32,890 bases of DNA. It comes from Candidatus Heritagella intestinalis. Its GTDB lineage: Bacteria; Bacillota; Clostridia; Oscillospirales; Acutalibacteraceae. The DNA lies in NCBI GenBank assembly GCA_904420555.1, contig CAJFVO010000018.1, forward strand, positions 1 through 32,890, read 5' to 3'. The position numbers were made by a program, and so were the translations under genes. Positions within the stretch are counted from its first letter, which is position 1; every line of letters starts with the position of its first letter. The notes under the pieces are model-generated. The model was not told the DNA's origin. It made no database searches and saw nothing but the letters and a program-made list of their open reading frames with translations. Shown here piece after piece: positions 15,578 through 23,185 of this stretch.

Positions 15578-17323
15578 ATGAATCAGGAAACCGGCGGATA
15601 TGTTCTTTTCCCAAAAACCAAAGTAGAAAACACCAGCGAAGCCGTAAGCCAGGGCTTTGCAGAAATTTCCTCCCGACTATCCCAGGCCTGTGCCGGCAAA
15701 AGCAAAGTGGTGCTCACCGTGGAATGCTATCCCGGCGTTGACCAGCAGGAGCTGCTGGAAGGCCTCCAGTCCCTGCATCCGGCAAAAATCCTTCACAGCG
15801 ACGACCTGGCCTTTGAGCCGGAGAAGATCGACGACCTGCTGGAAAAGGATATGATGCCCAACGACCCGGTGTTCGGCATTATGACCGTGCGCCGGATGGA
15901 GGACTATTTCTATCCGGAAAAAATCGAAGCCGCCCAAAAGGAAATCGCGGAAGTTTCCCAGGGCCTGGTGCTGGTATACGGTGTAGGGGCCTCCCTGGTC
16001 CATCCCGGCGACGTGCAGGTGCTGGCGGATATCACCCGTTGGGAAATCCAGCTCCGCTACCGTCGGGGCATGGACAACTGGCGCACCGCTAAAAAAGACC
16101 TGCCCAAGCTGAAGAAGTATAAGCGGGGCTTTTTTGCTGAATGGCGCTGGGCGGACAAGATTAAGGAAACCATGCTCTTCTCCATGGACTTCTATCTGGA
16201 CATGACCACCGAAGGCAAACCTGCCATGGTGGAAGGCGATGCCTACCGCAAGGGCCTGCAAAAGCTCTCCGGCCAGCCCTTCCGGATGGTCCCCTATTTT
16301 GACCCCGGCGTCTGGGGCGGCAACTGGATGAAGACCCACTTCAACCTGCCGGAAAACGGGAGCAATTATGCCTGGAGCTTTGACGGCGTTCCCGAGGAAA
16401 ACAGCCTGCTTCTGGACTTTGGCGGCAAGTGCATTGAGACCCCGGCCCTGAACCTGGTATATGCCCAGCCCCATCGGCTCTTAGGCGAAAAGGTTCACGC
16501 CCGCTTTGGCAAGGAGTTCCCCATCCGCTTTGATATGCTGGACACCATCAACGGACAGAACCTCTCCCTGCAGGTCCACCCCCTGACAGAGTACATCCAG
16601 GAGCACTTCAATATGCGTTATACCCAGGATGAAAGCTATTATATCCTGGACACCAAGGGAGACGATTCCTCCGTGTGGCTGGGCGTAAAGACCGGCGTAG
16701 ACCGGGAGGCCATGGCTGACGATCTGCGGGCCGCTCAGCGGGGAGAAAAAGCTTTCCCCGCCGAAAAATACGTGAACCAAATCCCCGTGAAGAAGCACGA
16801 CCACGTCCTCATCCCGGCAGGCACCGTCCACTGCTCCGGCGCCAACACCATGGTGCTGGAAATCAGCGCCACCCCCTACATCTTCACCTTCAAAATGTGG
16901 GACTGGGGCCGTGTGGATCTGGACGGCAAGCCCCGCCCCATCCACGTAGACCGGGGCGTCGCCAACATCCAGTGGGGCCGGGATACGGAATGGGTACAGG
17001 AAAACCTGGTGGATGCCGTCACCGTGGTACACGAGGACGAAAACTGCCTCATTGAGCGCACGGGCCTCCATCAGCGGGAATTCATCGATACCTTCCGGGT
17101 ACACACCCAGACAGAAGCTCTGATTCACCGCAACGACAGTGTCCATGTGATGAACCTGGTAGACGGCCGCGAAGCCAAGCTGGTCAGCATTGATGGCTCC
17201 TTCGAGCCCTTCACCATCCACTACGCGGAAACCTGCATCATCCCCCAGGCCGCCGGAGAATACAAAATCGTATCGGAAGACGGCTCTCCTGTGATGGCCA
17301 TCATCGCCACCGTACGCGGCTAA
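15578..17323 (+). CDS. Class I mannose-6-phosphate isomerase with an N-terminal nucleoside-kinase-like domain
   Basis: This 581-residue protein is much longer than a plain isomerase (about 320-390). Residues 235-581 are a class I phosphomannose isomerase cupin, which converts mannose-6-phosphate to fructose-6-phosphate. Zinc ligands are visible as Gln332 and His334 in LQVHP, Glu352 in DESYY, and His418 in IPAGTVHC. Residues 1-230 resemble a uridine kinase/phosphoribulokinase-like P-loop fold, but the P-loop is degenerate: VECYPGVDQQELL lacks the GKT. HSDDLAF and EIQLRYRRGMDNW fit the same fold. The role may be sugar-phosphate binding or regulation. AAGGAG lies upstream; a TTG at 15575 is an alternative start. 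It is divergent from the gntR-ROK-GH38 operon and shares its operator. The stop codon overlaps a GC-rich palindrome. Confidence 0.85.
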   Translation: MNQETGGYVLFPKTKVENTSEAVSQGFAEISSRLSQACAGKSKVVLTVECYPGVDQQELLEGLQSLHPAKILHSDDLAFEPEKIDDLLEKDMMPNDPVFGIMTVRRMEDYFYPEKIEAAQKEIAEVSQGLVLVYGVGASLVHPGDVQVLADITRWEIQLRYRRGMDNWRTAKKDLPKLKKYKRGFFAEWRWADKIKETMLFSMDFYLDMTTEGKPAMVEGDAYRKGLQKLSGQPFRMVPYFDPGVWGGNWMKTHFNLPENGSNYAWSFDGVPEENSLLLDFGGKCIETPALNLVYAQPHRLLGEKVHARFGKEFPIRFDMLDTINGQNLSLQVHPLTEYIQEHFNMRYTQDESYYILDTKGDDSSVWLGVKTGVDREAMADDLRAAQRGEKAFPAEKYVNQIPVKKHDHVLIPAGTVHCSGANTMVLEISATPYIFTFKMWDWGRVDLDGKPRPIHVDRGVANIQWGRDTEWVQENLVDAVTVVHEDENCLIERTGLHQREFIDTFRVHTQTEALIHRNDSVHVMNLVDGREAKLVSIDGSFEPFTIHYAETCIIPQAAGEYKIVSEDGSPVMAIIATVRG

Positions 17324-17409
17324 GCGGGGAGCCCCCGCTGGCGATCCGCAGGAAACCTTGCAGCGAAAAACAACCTGGGCCGTCGCGGAACCAGGCTGAA
17401 CCTGGACGC
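17323..17409. repeat. Palindromic repeat downstream of the isomerase gene
   Basis: A GC-rich hairpin, AGCGGGG/CCCCGCT (17323-17339), begins in the stop codon. Farther on, a 15-bp near-palindrome (17391-17405), followed by ACGCA, matches the palindrome at the GH38 stop (10989-11003) with one mismatch. It may act as a transcript end. Confidence 0.6.
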
Positions 17410-17526
17410 AATTCGCGTTTGGGGGTTGGTATAAACAGCAAACCGGCTCCACGCGGAGAAAAATGTACCGAATAGGCCTCTATGTAGGCATGGCGCCGTG
17501 CAGAAGATGCAGGAAGGAATGGGAAT

Positions 17527-18345
17527 ATGAATCAAAGCAGCTTTCAAAAAATATGGATTTCCAACCCCACCCGCCACGGCAACCGATACGCCTGGCGGGT
17601 GGCGGGAAAGGTCGTGGGAACCGTGGTACTGGCCATGGCCCTGCTGATAGGGCTGACTTTCCTGGCCCTTTGGCTGCACTGGCCCATGGGGACCGTCTCC
17701 CTGGTAGTCTGCCTGGGAATCACCGCCCTGGTCATCTGGATGGCCTTGCGGATTGGGCGGCAGGCAAGCCGCGACACCCTGATTTTCTGTCAAGACCGGG
17801 AAGACCGGCTTTTCGTGATAGACGCCCGGAAATTTGTCCCCTATGAGCGGGGCATCCTTGGCTTTTTCTCCATGGCAGCCCACACCCAAAAAATCCTTCG
17901 CAACCTGACCCAGAGCGGCGTGTTGGAGCGCTATCTCTCTGAAAAGCAGAGCCTGGTGGGGTTGGAACCGCAAATTCTCCGGGTGGAAAACCTGCGAGAG
18001 CGCCCAGAGGAATACGCCCTGGTGTGCCGGGTGCGGTACCCCCACGGCGGAGAGGGCAAGGCCTCTTACCGCCTCATCCGAGGGTTGGAAGACGAAGCCG
18101 GCCTGCTCCGGGCGCTGGAGTCCCTGCGGGAAGCAGAGCATCTGGTAGAACCCCGGAAAAATACCCAGCCGGCTCGGATTCTGGCAAGCGGGGTTTTCCT
18201 GGCAGCGTTAGTGGCCTTGTGCGCCTTGAGCCATCCGGCGGTGGGCCAATTGCCGGATACCCTTTATTTCCCTTGCCTGGGGCTGTCTATAGTTGCCCTG
18301 TGGATTTTCCTTTATTTTGTCATTAAACAGCGCCGGGGCGAGTAA
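17527..18345 (+). CDS. Membrane protein of unknown function, four predicted transmembrane segments
   Basis: This 272-residue protein is not recognised. Two hydrophobic helices occur near residues 28-50 and 55-74, then a soluble domain of about 130 residues, then two more helices near 216-235 and 243-264, ending in a basic tail (KQRRGE). The soluble part includes LIFCQDREDRLFVIDARKF, which could be a small beta-rich domain. There is no signal peptide; both ends are likely cytoplasmic. AAGGA lies 8 nt upstream of the ATG. It follows the isomerase gene by about 200 bp, including a palindromic repeat, and a strong terminator lies after it. Nothing in the sequence links it to the sugar locus apart from position. 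Confidence 0.65.
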   Translation: MNQSSFQKIWISNPTRHGNRYAWRVAGKVVGTVVLAMALLIGLTFLALWLHWPMGTVSLVVCLGITALVIWMALRIGRQASRDTLIFCQDREDRLFVIDARKFVPYERGILGFFSMAAHTQKILRNLTQSGVLERYLSEKQSLVGLEPQILRVENLRERPEEYALVCRVRYPHGGEGKASYRLIRGLEDEAGLLRALESLREAEHLVEPRKNTQPARILASGVFLAALVALCALSHPAVGQLPDTLYFPCLGLSIVALWIFLYFVIKQRRGE

Positions 18346-18365
18346 ACGCCTTGCCGGTTTTTGCA

Positions 18366-18402
18366 AAGAGCCCTCCTGGAAATCACATCCAGGAGGGCTC
18401 TT
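18366..18402. terminator. Strong bidirectional terminator
   Basis: A perfect 14-bp stem, AAGAGCCCTCCTGG/CCAGGAGGGCTCTT, has a 9-nt loop. It lies between the convergent membrane-protein gene and the XRE regulator gene. Confidence 0.8.
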
Positions 18403-18438
18403 GTGCGTTGTTTAGGGAAATCAGACAAACCTCCTTCC

Positions 18439-18699
18439 CTATCCATTTTGGGCGGACTGTTCCGCCTTTTCCGCTTCCTTTTCAATACATAATACTAATT
18501 CATGCGGAGACATTTCCAGCGCGTATGCGATGCGCCAGATGGTTTTGAAATTCGGCTGTTTCGTTCCGGTTTCAATCATGGCCAAGTGGCTGCGGGCAAT
18601 CCCGGCCAGGCCGCTGACCACTTCTTGGGAGAGCTTTTTCTCTTTTCGCAGCCTCCGGATCACAATTCCGGCGGAAAACTCATTGAAATTTATCATCAT
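18439..18699 (-). CDS. Small XRE-family helix-turn-helix regulator
   Basis: This protein of about 86 residues is almost entirely one lambda-repressor-like HTH domain. The stretch IRRLRKEKKLSQEVVSGLAG, then IARSHLAMIETGTKQP and FKTIWRIAYALEMSPHELV, shows all the usual helices. A short acidic and lysine-rich tail (EKEAEKAEQSAQNG) follows. AGGGG lies just upstream; ATG codons at 18699 and 18696 are both possible starts, and a GTG at 18705 is less likely. It is transcribed alone, with no obvious target or toxin partner next to it. Small XRE proteins of this size can control a neighbouring gene, a mobile element or a stress response. No operator was identified. Confidence 0.75.
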   Translation of the reverse strand: MMINFNEFSAGIVIRRLRKEKKLSQEVVSGLAGIARSHLAMIETGTKQPNFKTIWRIAYALEMSPHELVLCIEKEAEKAEQSAQNG

Positions 18700-18854
18700 A
18701 TACACCCCTTGATATCTTTATAACAAAGGGGGAAAAATATTTTGTCTATGATAGTAGATAAAAGTAGAATTGTATGCTATCATGACAAATTTAGAAGAAT
18801 CGTAAAGGGAAGACTCCTTTTTACTATCCGTGTACTAAATAATTCTTTGATGCA

Positions 18855-18883
18855 AAAAAGAAGAGGCAGACTCCTCTGCCTCT
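18855..18883 (-). terminator. Terminator of the rubrerythrin gene
   Basis: The 9-bp perfect stem AGAGGCAGA/TCTGCCTCT has a 4-nt loop. On the minus strand it runs into TCTTTTTT, 32 nt past the rubrerythrin stop. Confidence 0.85.
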
Positions 18884-18914
18884 CCCCAAACACTCTGTTT
18901 GTAATGATTACTGA

Positions 18915-19460
18915 TTATTCGCCGAAGTATCTCTTCAGCAGGCCAGCGAAAGCCTTGCCATGACGGGCTTCGTCGCGGGCCATCTCGTGGACGGTGTCGT
19001 GGATAGCGTCCAGGTTAGCGGCCTTGGCGCGCTTAGCCAGATCGAACTTGCCAGCGGTAGCGCCGTTCTCGGCCTCTACGCGCATCTCCAGGTTCTTCTT
19101 GGTGCTGTCGGTGACAACCTCGCCCAGGAGCTCTGCGAACTTAGCAGCGTGCTCAGCCTCTTCATAAGCGGCCTTCTCCCAGTACAGGCCGATCTCGGGA
19201 TAGCCTTCACGATGAGCCACACGAGCCATAGCCAGATACATGCCAACCTCGGTGCACTCGCCCTGGAAATTGGCGCGCAGGTCTTCCATAATGTCCTCGC
19301 TGGAACCCTGGGCAACGCCTACCACGTGCTCAGCAGCCCAAGACATCTCACCGCTCTGCTCCACAAACTTCTCGCGGGGAGCCTTGCACTGGGGGCAGAA
19401 CTCGGGAGCCTCGGCGCCCTCGAAAACGTAACCGCAAACAGAACATACAAACTTCTTCAT
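18915..19460 (-). CDS. Reverse rubrerythrin
   Basis: This 181-residue anaerobic peroxidase reduces hydrogen peroxide (and oxygen, in clostridial relatives) using electrons from NADH-linked carriers. The domain order is reversed relative to classic rubrerythrin. The rubredoxin module comes first, with Cys6, Cys9, Cys22 and Cys25 in CSVCGY and CPQCK. The ferritin-like four-helix bundle follows, with its diiron motifs in [19 protein letters not shown] (E101-H104) and [10 protein letters not shown] (E164-H167). GGAGG precedes the ATG. It lies 81 nt after perR on the same strand, so it is probably co-transcribed with perR and induced when PerR is oxidised. It ends at a strong terminator. Confidence 0.93.
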   Translation of the reverse strand: MKKFVCSVCGYVFEGAEAPEFCPQCKAPREKFVEQSGEMSWAAEHVVGVAQGSSEDIMEDLRANFQGECTEVGMYLAMARVAHREGYPEIGLYWEKAAYEEAEHAAKFAELLGEVVTDSTKKNLEMRVEAENGATAGKFDLAKRAKAANLDAIHDTVHEMARDEARHGKAFAGLLKRYFGE

Positions 19461-19541
19461 TGAAAAGTACCTCCATTTTAAAAATTCTTTTTTATGGAAT
19501 TATCCGGCCGTGGAGAAAAACTCTCCGGGAATCTCCGGAAA

Positions 19542-19958
19542 TTAGGCTCCCTCCTGTACCGGCCAATCCTGTTCTTTGAGACAAGCAGGGCACAAACCAC
19601 GGAATATCAGCTCATGAGAGTCTATCCGCAGAGAATACCGTTCCGACAAACTCTGGAACAGCTCCCAGGGAAGCTCATATTGGCTTACATCCAAAATCGC
19701 GCCACACTTGGAACAGACAAAGTGGTCATGAGGCTGGGTATCTCCATCAAAACGTTCCTGCCCGTTGATTACGCCCAGGCTGGCAATCAGCCCATCTTCC
19801 TTGAATTTTGCCAAATTCCGATACACGGTTCCCAAGCTCAAATCGGTATACTGGGGCTTTACTGCATGATACACCCATTCAGCAGTGGGGTGGCAATCGG
19901 TGCTGCAAACCGCCTGTAAAATCGCCTGTCGCTTTCGGCTGAAGTTTTCCCGTTTCAT
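19542..19958 (-). CDS. perR: Peroxide-responsive regulator of the Fur family
   Basis: This 138-residue metal-dependent repressor consists of an N-terminal winged helix and a C-terminal dimerisation domain. The regulatory metal ligands of PerR fall in place: His23 (HPTA), Asp71, His77, His79 and Asp90, with exactly the spacing of His37, Asp85, His91, His93 and Asp104 in Bacillus subtilis PerR. Asp at the last position is the mark that separates PerR from Fur. Structural zinc cysteines are Cys82/Cys85 and Cys123/Cys126. GGAGG lies near the ATG. The promoter at 20012-20040 and a Per-like box at 19989-20001 imply autoregulation. The downstream gene encodes reverse rubrerythrin, a typical PerR target. 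PerR senses peroxide by oxidation of its iron-bound histidines. Confidence 0.93.
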   Translation of the reverse strand: MKRENFSRKRQAILQAVCSTDCHPTAEWVYHAVKPQYTDLSLGTVYRNLAKFKEDGLIASLGVINGQERFDGDTQPHDHFVCSKCGAILDVSQYELPWELFQSLSERYSLRIDSHELIFRGLCPACLKEQDWPVQEGA

Positions 19959-19988
19959 GGAGACCTCCTTCCTTGAAAATTTAAAAAT

Positions 19989-20001
19989 AAGAATTATTCT
20001 T
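19989..20001. promoter_or_regulatory. Per-like box upstream of perR
   Basis: The 13-bp perfect palindrome AAGAATTATTCTT is a 6-1-6 inverted repeat and extends to 7-1-7 with one mismatch. It is close to the Per box TTATAATnATTATAA. It lies just downstream of the likely transcription start, so a bound repressor would block transcription. Confidence 0.65.
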
Positions 20002-20011
20002 GTTTGTGTTT

Positions 20012-20040
20012 ATTCTATCAGATTCTCTATCCGCTGTCAA
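20012..20040 (-). promoter_or_regulatory. perR-rubrerythrin promoter
   Basis: On the minus strand a perfect TTGACA (20035-20040), 17-nt spacer and TAGAAT (20012-20017) form a near-consensus SigA promoter. The start would be near 20005. Confidence 0.85.
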
Positions 20041-20092
20041 GAGAAAAATTGATTTTCTTTTGGAGCTGGCGCTTGTATGTTGCTGCAACACC

Positions 20093-22090
20093 TCACTTCT
20101 TTAAAAAACGATCTCTCCACGATTTATGAAAGGAAGTTCCAAAAAACTCTTTTGCTTCCTCTAAATTCATCACTACCCACTCACGGGATTTGTGCGCTTC
20201 CAGGGTTTCCGGAAGTTCTTTCAAAATACGGTCTGCTTCCCAAGTCGCTCCGGCATTGTACCGCAGCTCCCCAGTTTTTTCCGAGATTTCAAACGAATCA
20301 CGGCTGGTTTCCCAGGCATTACGAATGGTTTTAATGGCATAGCTTCCCGTAACTTTTTCGCTAAAATAGTCCTCCAGCGTCAGGGAGCGGATATAGGAAG
20401 GCAGTTCTCCTTCTTTGTATTCCCTAAAAATATCCAGCAGCACCTGCGAGGATGCAGCCAGAATATCCGGCGCGCTTTCCGAAGCATCATCCTTCATCTC
20501 TTCCAGCAAATCCGATACCACTTCCAGCATCCGCCGCAAATATTCCCGATAAAACGCAGTCCCTACTTCCCGCTGTACCGTTCTCACCACACTGCTGCGC
20601 ATGACTTCCGTATTTGTAAGGCCTGCCTGCACTCGGCAAATTACCGTTCGGCGGATCACCTCCGGCGCAACCGCCTTTACATCTTCATTAGCACTGATCA
20701 CTACCGCCGGATAGTGAAGCTGCCTATCCGCCACCCCAAAGTCATCGTTTTTAATGGTTTCAATGGCGTGCTGATTAAACCGGGCATTGGTCAAATCATC
20801 TACAATGATTGGGGCGCCTTTTACAGTTCGTTTTAATCCTTCAATGCTGGAACGGGTAAAATCCGGCGCGGACAACTTGGTTTTCTGTCCGATCATCATT
20901 TTAAGCAGAGTTTCCAGAAAACTGGTTTTCCCAGCCTTACTCTGCCCATAGACTAAACCGAATACCGGATAGGGTAACAGATTCTGATTGTAACGCACAG
21001 CCATATCCCGCATACACGCCATAAAAGGAGAGCAGAAAAACCAGTTGGCAAACTCAAAATACCTTTTCTGCATTCCACTCACATCGCCATGGAATTTCTC
21101 GTAGCCGTCCATGTATTTGAGAAAAAGCGCAGCATCTTTGGCAATTTCCTCCCGGGACGGATGCAAATCCAGGTCAGAGCCGTTGAGGCGAACCCTGGCT
21201 TCATCAGGAAACACCTCTAATTGGGGGTATTCGCTTTGCAGTTCTTTTTCCTTGACCTGCTCAGATACCACTTGCCGCCGGATAGTTTTGATTTTCTCAG
21301 GGGAAAGCATCAGTTTTCCTTTTTTGTCGGGCTTAGGGACAGAGGGAGCGAATTTTGCCGCCAAGCTCTTCACATCTAACGCAAAACGAATTTCTTCTTT
21401 TACCTCCTGTACTGGCTGCAAAACCAGCGCTTTTTTCGCGCGAATAGTTCTGGCAATGGGCAGCTCCTCCAGGTGTTCTCCACTGTCGGCACAAAGCAGG
21501 GTATCTTTCGCAATTTCATCCGTACTGTCTTCCCGCAGCTGGCAATAACAATCCCAATACCATTCATAAGCCCGTTCGCCATCAATATAGCAAATATTCT
21601 CCCGCTGTTTTCCGCCAAAGGCCGAAAAGGACAGGTTTGCAGAACCCATGACCACACGCTTGCGCCCATCTTTAGCCGAAAGCAGATAGATTTTTTCATG
21701 GGACAATATCTTGTGAGCTACATAAAAACGCAGAGATCCTTTTTCAATCCGGGAGACAAGATCCAGTTTCATCTTGCTGGCTGTTTCCCGCATACGCTCC
21801 ATCATTTTACACTGATAGGCCATAACTTCCTGCAGGGAATAGGAAATAATCTCATCGCAGCCAAAGATAATTTCCGCCTCTTCGAACAGCCCAAGCAGCT
21901 GATAGACAAACCCGATGCCTGATGAGTATGTAATGGCATGAAGGGTGTCAAACTCGGAAAATAAATTTTGCCACGAAAGCGTTTCTGCGCCAGAAAACTC
22001 CATCTTCACCACATCCAACAAGGCGGATGGCTGCATCTCCATTTGCTCCTGTATCGAGTCTCCCACTTCAAATAAAGATAAATTCTCCAC
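20093..22090 (-). CDS. Phospholipase D-like nuclease fused to a P-loop ATPase (uncharacterised)
   Basis: This 665-residue protein joins two catalytic-looking modules. The N-terminal part (about 25-185) is a phospholipase D-type fold with one HKD motif: His131 and Lys133 in HEKIYLL and GSAN at 149-152, followed by LSFSAF. One copy suggests a dimeric enzyme, as in bacterial Nuc-type nucleases. The C-terminal part (about 300-500) has Walker A GQSKAGKTS (382-390), Walker B PIIVDDL (427-433), a sensor-like Asn468 in VVISANED, and Arg480/Arg481. It recalls superfamily-3 or D5-type helicase ATPases. No signal peptide or membrane segment is seen. The start is GTG 22090, with AAAGGAG upstream. It lies 15 nt after a 75-residue ORF that itself follows sigK by 2 nt. 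The function is unknown; an anti-phage or DNA-processing role is inference. Confidence 0.8.
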   Translation of the reverse strand: MENLSLFEVGDSIQEQMEMQPSALLDVVKMEFSGAETLSWQNLFSEFDTLHAITYSSGIGFVYQLLGLFEEAEIIFGCDEIISYSLQEVMAYQCKMMERMRETASKMKLDLVSRIEKGSLRFYVAHKILSHEKIYLLSAKDGRKRVVMGSANLSFSAFGGKQRENICYIDGERAYEWYWDCYCQLREDSTDEIAKDTLLCADSGEHLEELPIARTIRAKKALVLQPVQEVKEEIRFALDVKSLAAKFAPSVPKPDKKGKLMLSPEKIKTIRRQVVSEQVKEKELQSEYPQLEVFPDEARVRLNGSDLDLHPSREEIAKDAALFLKYMDGYEKFHGDVSGMQKRYFEFANWFFCSPFMACMRDMAVRYNQNLLPYPVFGLVYGQSKAGKTSFLETLLKMMIGQKTKLSAPDFTRSSIEGLKRTVKGAPIIVDDLTNARFNQHAIETIKNDDFGVADRQLHYPAVVISANEDVKAVAPEVIRRTVICRVQAGLTNTEVMRSSVVRTVQREVGTAFYREYLRRMLEVVSDLLEEMKDDASESAPDILAASSQVLLDIFREYKEGELPSYIRSLTLEDYFSEKVTGSYAIKTIRNAWETSRDSFEISEKTGELRYNAGATWEADRILKELPETLEAHKSREWVVMNLEEAKEFFGTSFHKSWRDRFLKK

Positions 22091-22105
22091 GATAAGTCTG
22101 CTCCT

Positions 22106-22333
22106 TTATCTTCCATCAATATCTTCTGTCAATTTGCGAAACCGCCTTATTTCCCCATCAATTCTGGGACTCATGGCTCTCATCCACAAAGCTATTTTAA
22201 TTTCATTATATCCTCTTCCCTGTGCCAAATCAACCGGGAGCCATCCCTTTGCTGGGTTTCCTTTATGGAGCTGCTGGTTTTCAACGCCGGATACGCACAA
22301 TATACCATGCGCTTTCCCTTTGCTTCTTCTCAT
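22106..22333 (-). CDS. Small hypothetical protein between sigK and the PLD-ATPase gene
   Basis: This 75-residue ORF is not recognised. It starts 2 nt after the sigK stop and ends 15 nt before the GTG of the PLD-ATPase gene, the spacing of a true operon member. The product is basic at both ends (MRRSKGK, EIRRFRKL), with GWLPVDLAQGRGYNEIKIAL in the middle, and has no signal peptide or membrane segment. The ribosome site upstream (AAAATTAAGA) is poor, so it may be translated by coupling to sigK or not at all. If real, it is the most likely partner of the PLD-ATPase, for example as an inhibitor or adaptor. Confidence 0.45.
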   Translation of the reverse strand: MRRSKGKAHGILCVSGVENQQLHKGNPAKGWLPVDLAQGRGYNEIKIALWMRAMSPRIDGEIRRFRKLTEDIDGR

Positions 22334-22335
22334 TC

Positions 22336-23040
22336 TTAATTTTGATTTTTCTGTCCGGCTGCTTCAAACCGGAATTTTAGATGCTCCAAGGCCTTTTTCT
22401 CAATGCGGCTTACATAAGAACGGCTGATCCCTAGGCGAGTGGCAACCTCCCGCTGCGGCAGAGGCCTCCCACCGGAAAGTCCATATCGAAGCACCAGGAT
22501 TTTTCGTTCCCGAGGGCTCAGGCATTCCTGCAAATAACCACGAAGCTGCTCTGAACGCATTTTGCAGTCCAACTGCTCCGCAATATCTTCCTGGGCCGAC
22601 ATGGTATCCATCAGCGTCAGCGTATTTCCATCCTTATCTGTCTCAATGGGTTCGTTCATAGAGATGTCCTGGGCATTTTTCCGGCTGCTGCGGAAAAACA
22701 TCAAAATCTCATTTTCAATACATCGGGACGCATAGCTGGAGAGGCGAATGCCTTTTCCAGGATTAAAGCTATCCACTGCTTTGATGAGCCCGATGGTCCC
22801 AATGGAAATTAAATCATCCTGGTCGTTGGAACCTGCATAGTATTTTTTGATAATATGCGCCACCAGCCGGAGGTTTCGTTCAATCAGAATCCCCCGGGCT
22901 TGCGTATCTCCCCGTTTCATCCGCTCTAAATACTCCCGCTCTTCCCGGGCTGTCAGTGGTCGCGGAAAAGAACCGGCTCCAGTGACATGCAGCACCGCAA
23001 AAAAAAGATTCGACAGCAGTTCTGCTAACAAATTCCACAT
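22336..23040 (-). CDS. sigK: RNA polymerase sporulation sigma factor SigK
   Basis: This 234-residue sigma-70 family factor drives late mother-cell genes for spore cortex, coat and germination. Region 2 is visible as LIERNLRLVAHIIKKYY (52-68), DLISIGTIGLIKAVDSFNP and YASRCIENEILMFFR. Region 4 carries LSPRERKILVLRYGL and the helix-turn-helix QREVATRLGISRSYVSRIEK. The first 20 residues are hydrophobic (LLAELLSNLFFAVLHVTGAG), matching the pro-sequence that SpoIVFB removes in Bacillus. The ATG at 23040 is chosen because this pro-sequence starts there; the 101-residue upstream extension overlaps the permease gene. The gene is intact, with no skin-type insertion. A SigE-like promoter precedes it. 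Downstream genes may be co-transcribed. Confidence 0.93.
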   Translation of the reverse strand: MWNLLAELLSNLFFAVLHVTGAGSFPRPLTAREEREYLERMKRGDTQARGILIERNLRLVAHIIKKYYAGSNDQDDLISIGTIGLIKAVDSFNPGKGIRLSSYASRCIENEILMFFRSSRKNAQDISMNEPIETDKDGNTLTLMDTMSAQEDIAEQLDCKMRSEQLRGYLQECLSPRERKILVLRYGLSGGRPLPQREVATRLGISRSYVSRIEKKALEHLKFRFEAAGQKNQN

Positions 23041-23088
23041 ATCCGTTGCCCGCCTTTCTTCACCTGCACAGGTTGCGCTTCTGCTTTC

Positions 23089-23118
23089 ACTATATGTTCT
23101 CGGACGGGCCGAATAATA
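23089..23118 (-). promoter_or_regulatory. SigE-like promoter of sigK
   Basis: On the minus strand TATTATT (23112-23118) lies 15 nt before CATATAGT (23089-23096). The SigE consensus is kmATATT and CATACAhT; these boxes match in 6 of 7 and 6 of 8 positions. In Bacillus, sigK is under SigE control. Confidence 0.55.
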
Positions 23119-23185
23119 CAAAGGCAGCCGAATGAATGGGAGGAAACTCTTCGGATTTTGCCTTGCTATGTATGATCTTTCAAAC

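Noticed and set aside
18742-18963. 73-codon plus-strand ORF between the XRE and rubrerythrin genes
   Set aside because: It runs through the rubrerythrin terminator into the 3' end of that gene and has no ribosome site.
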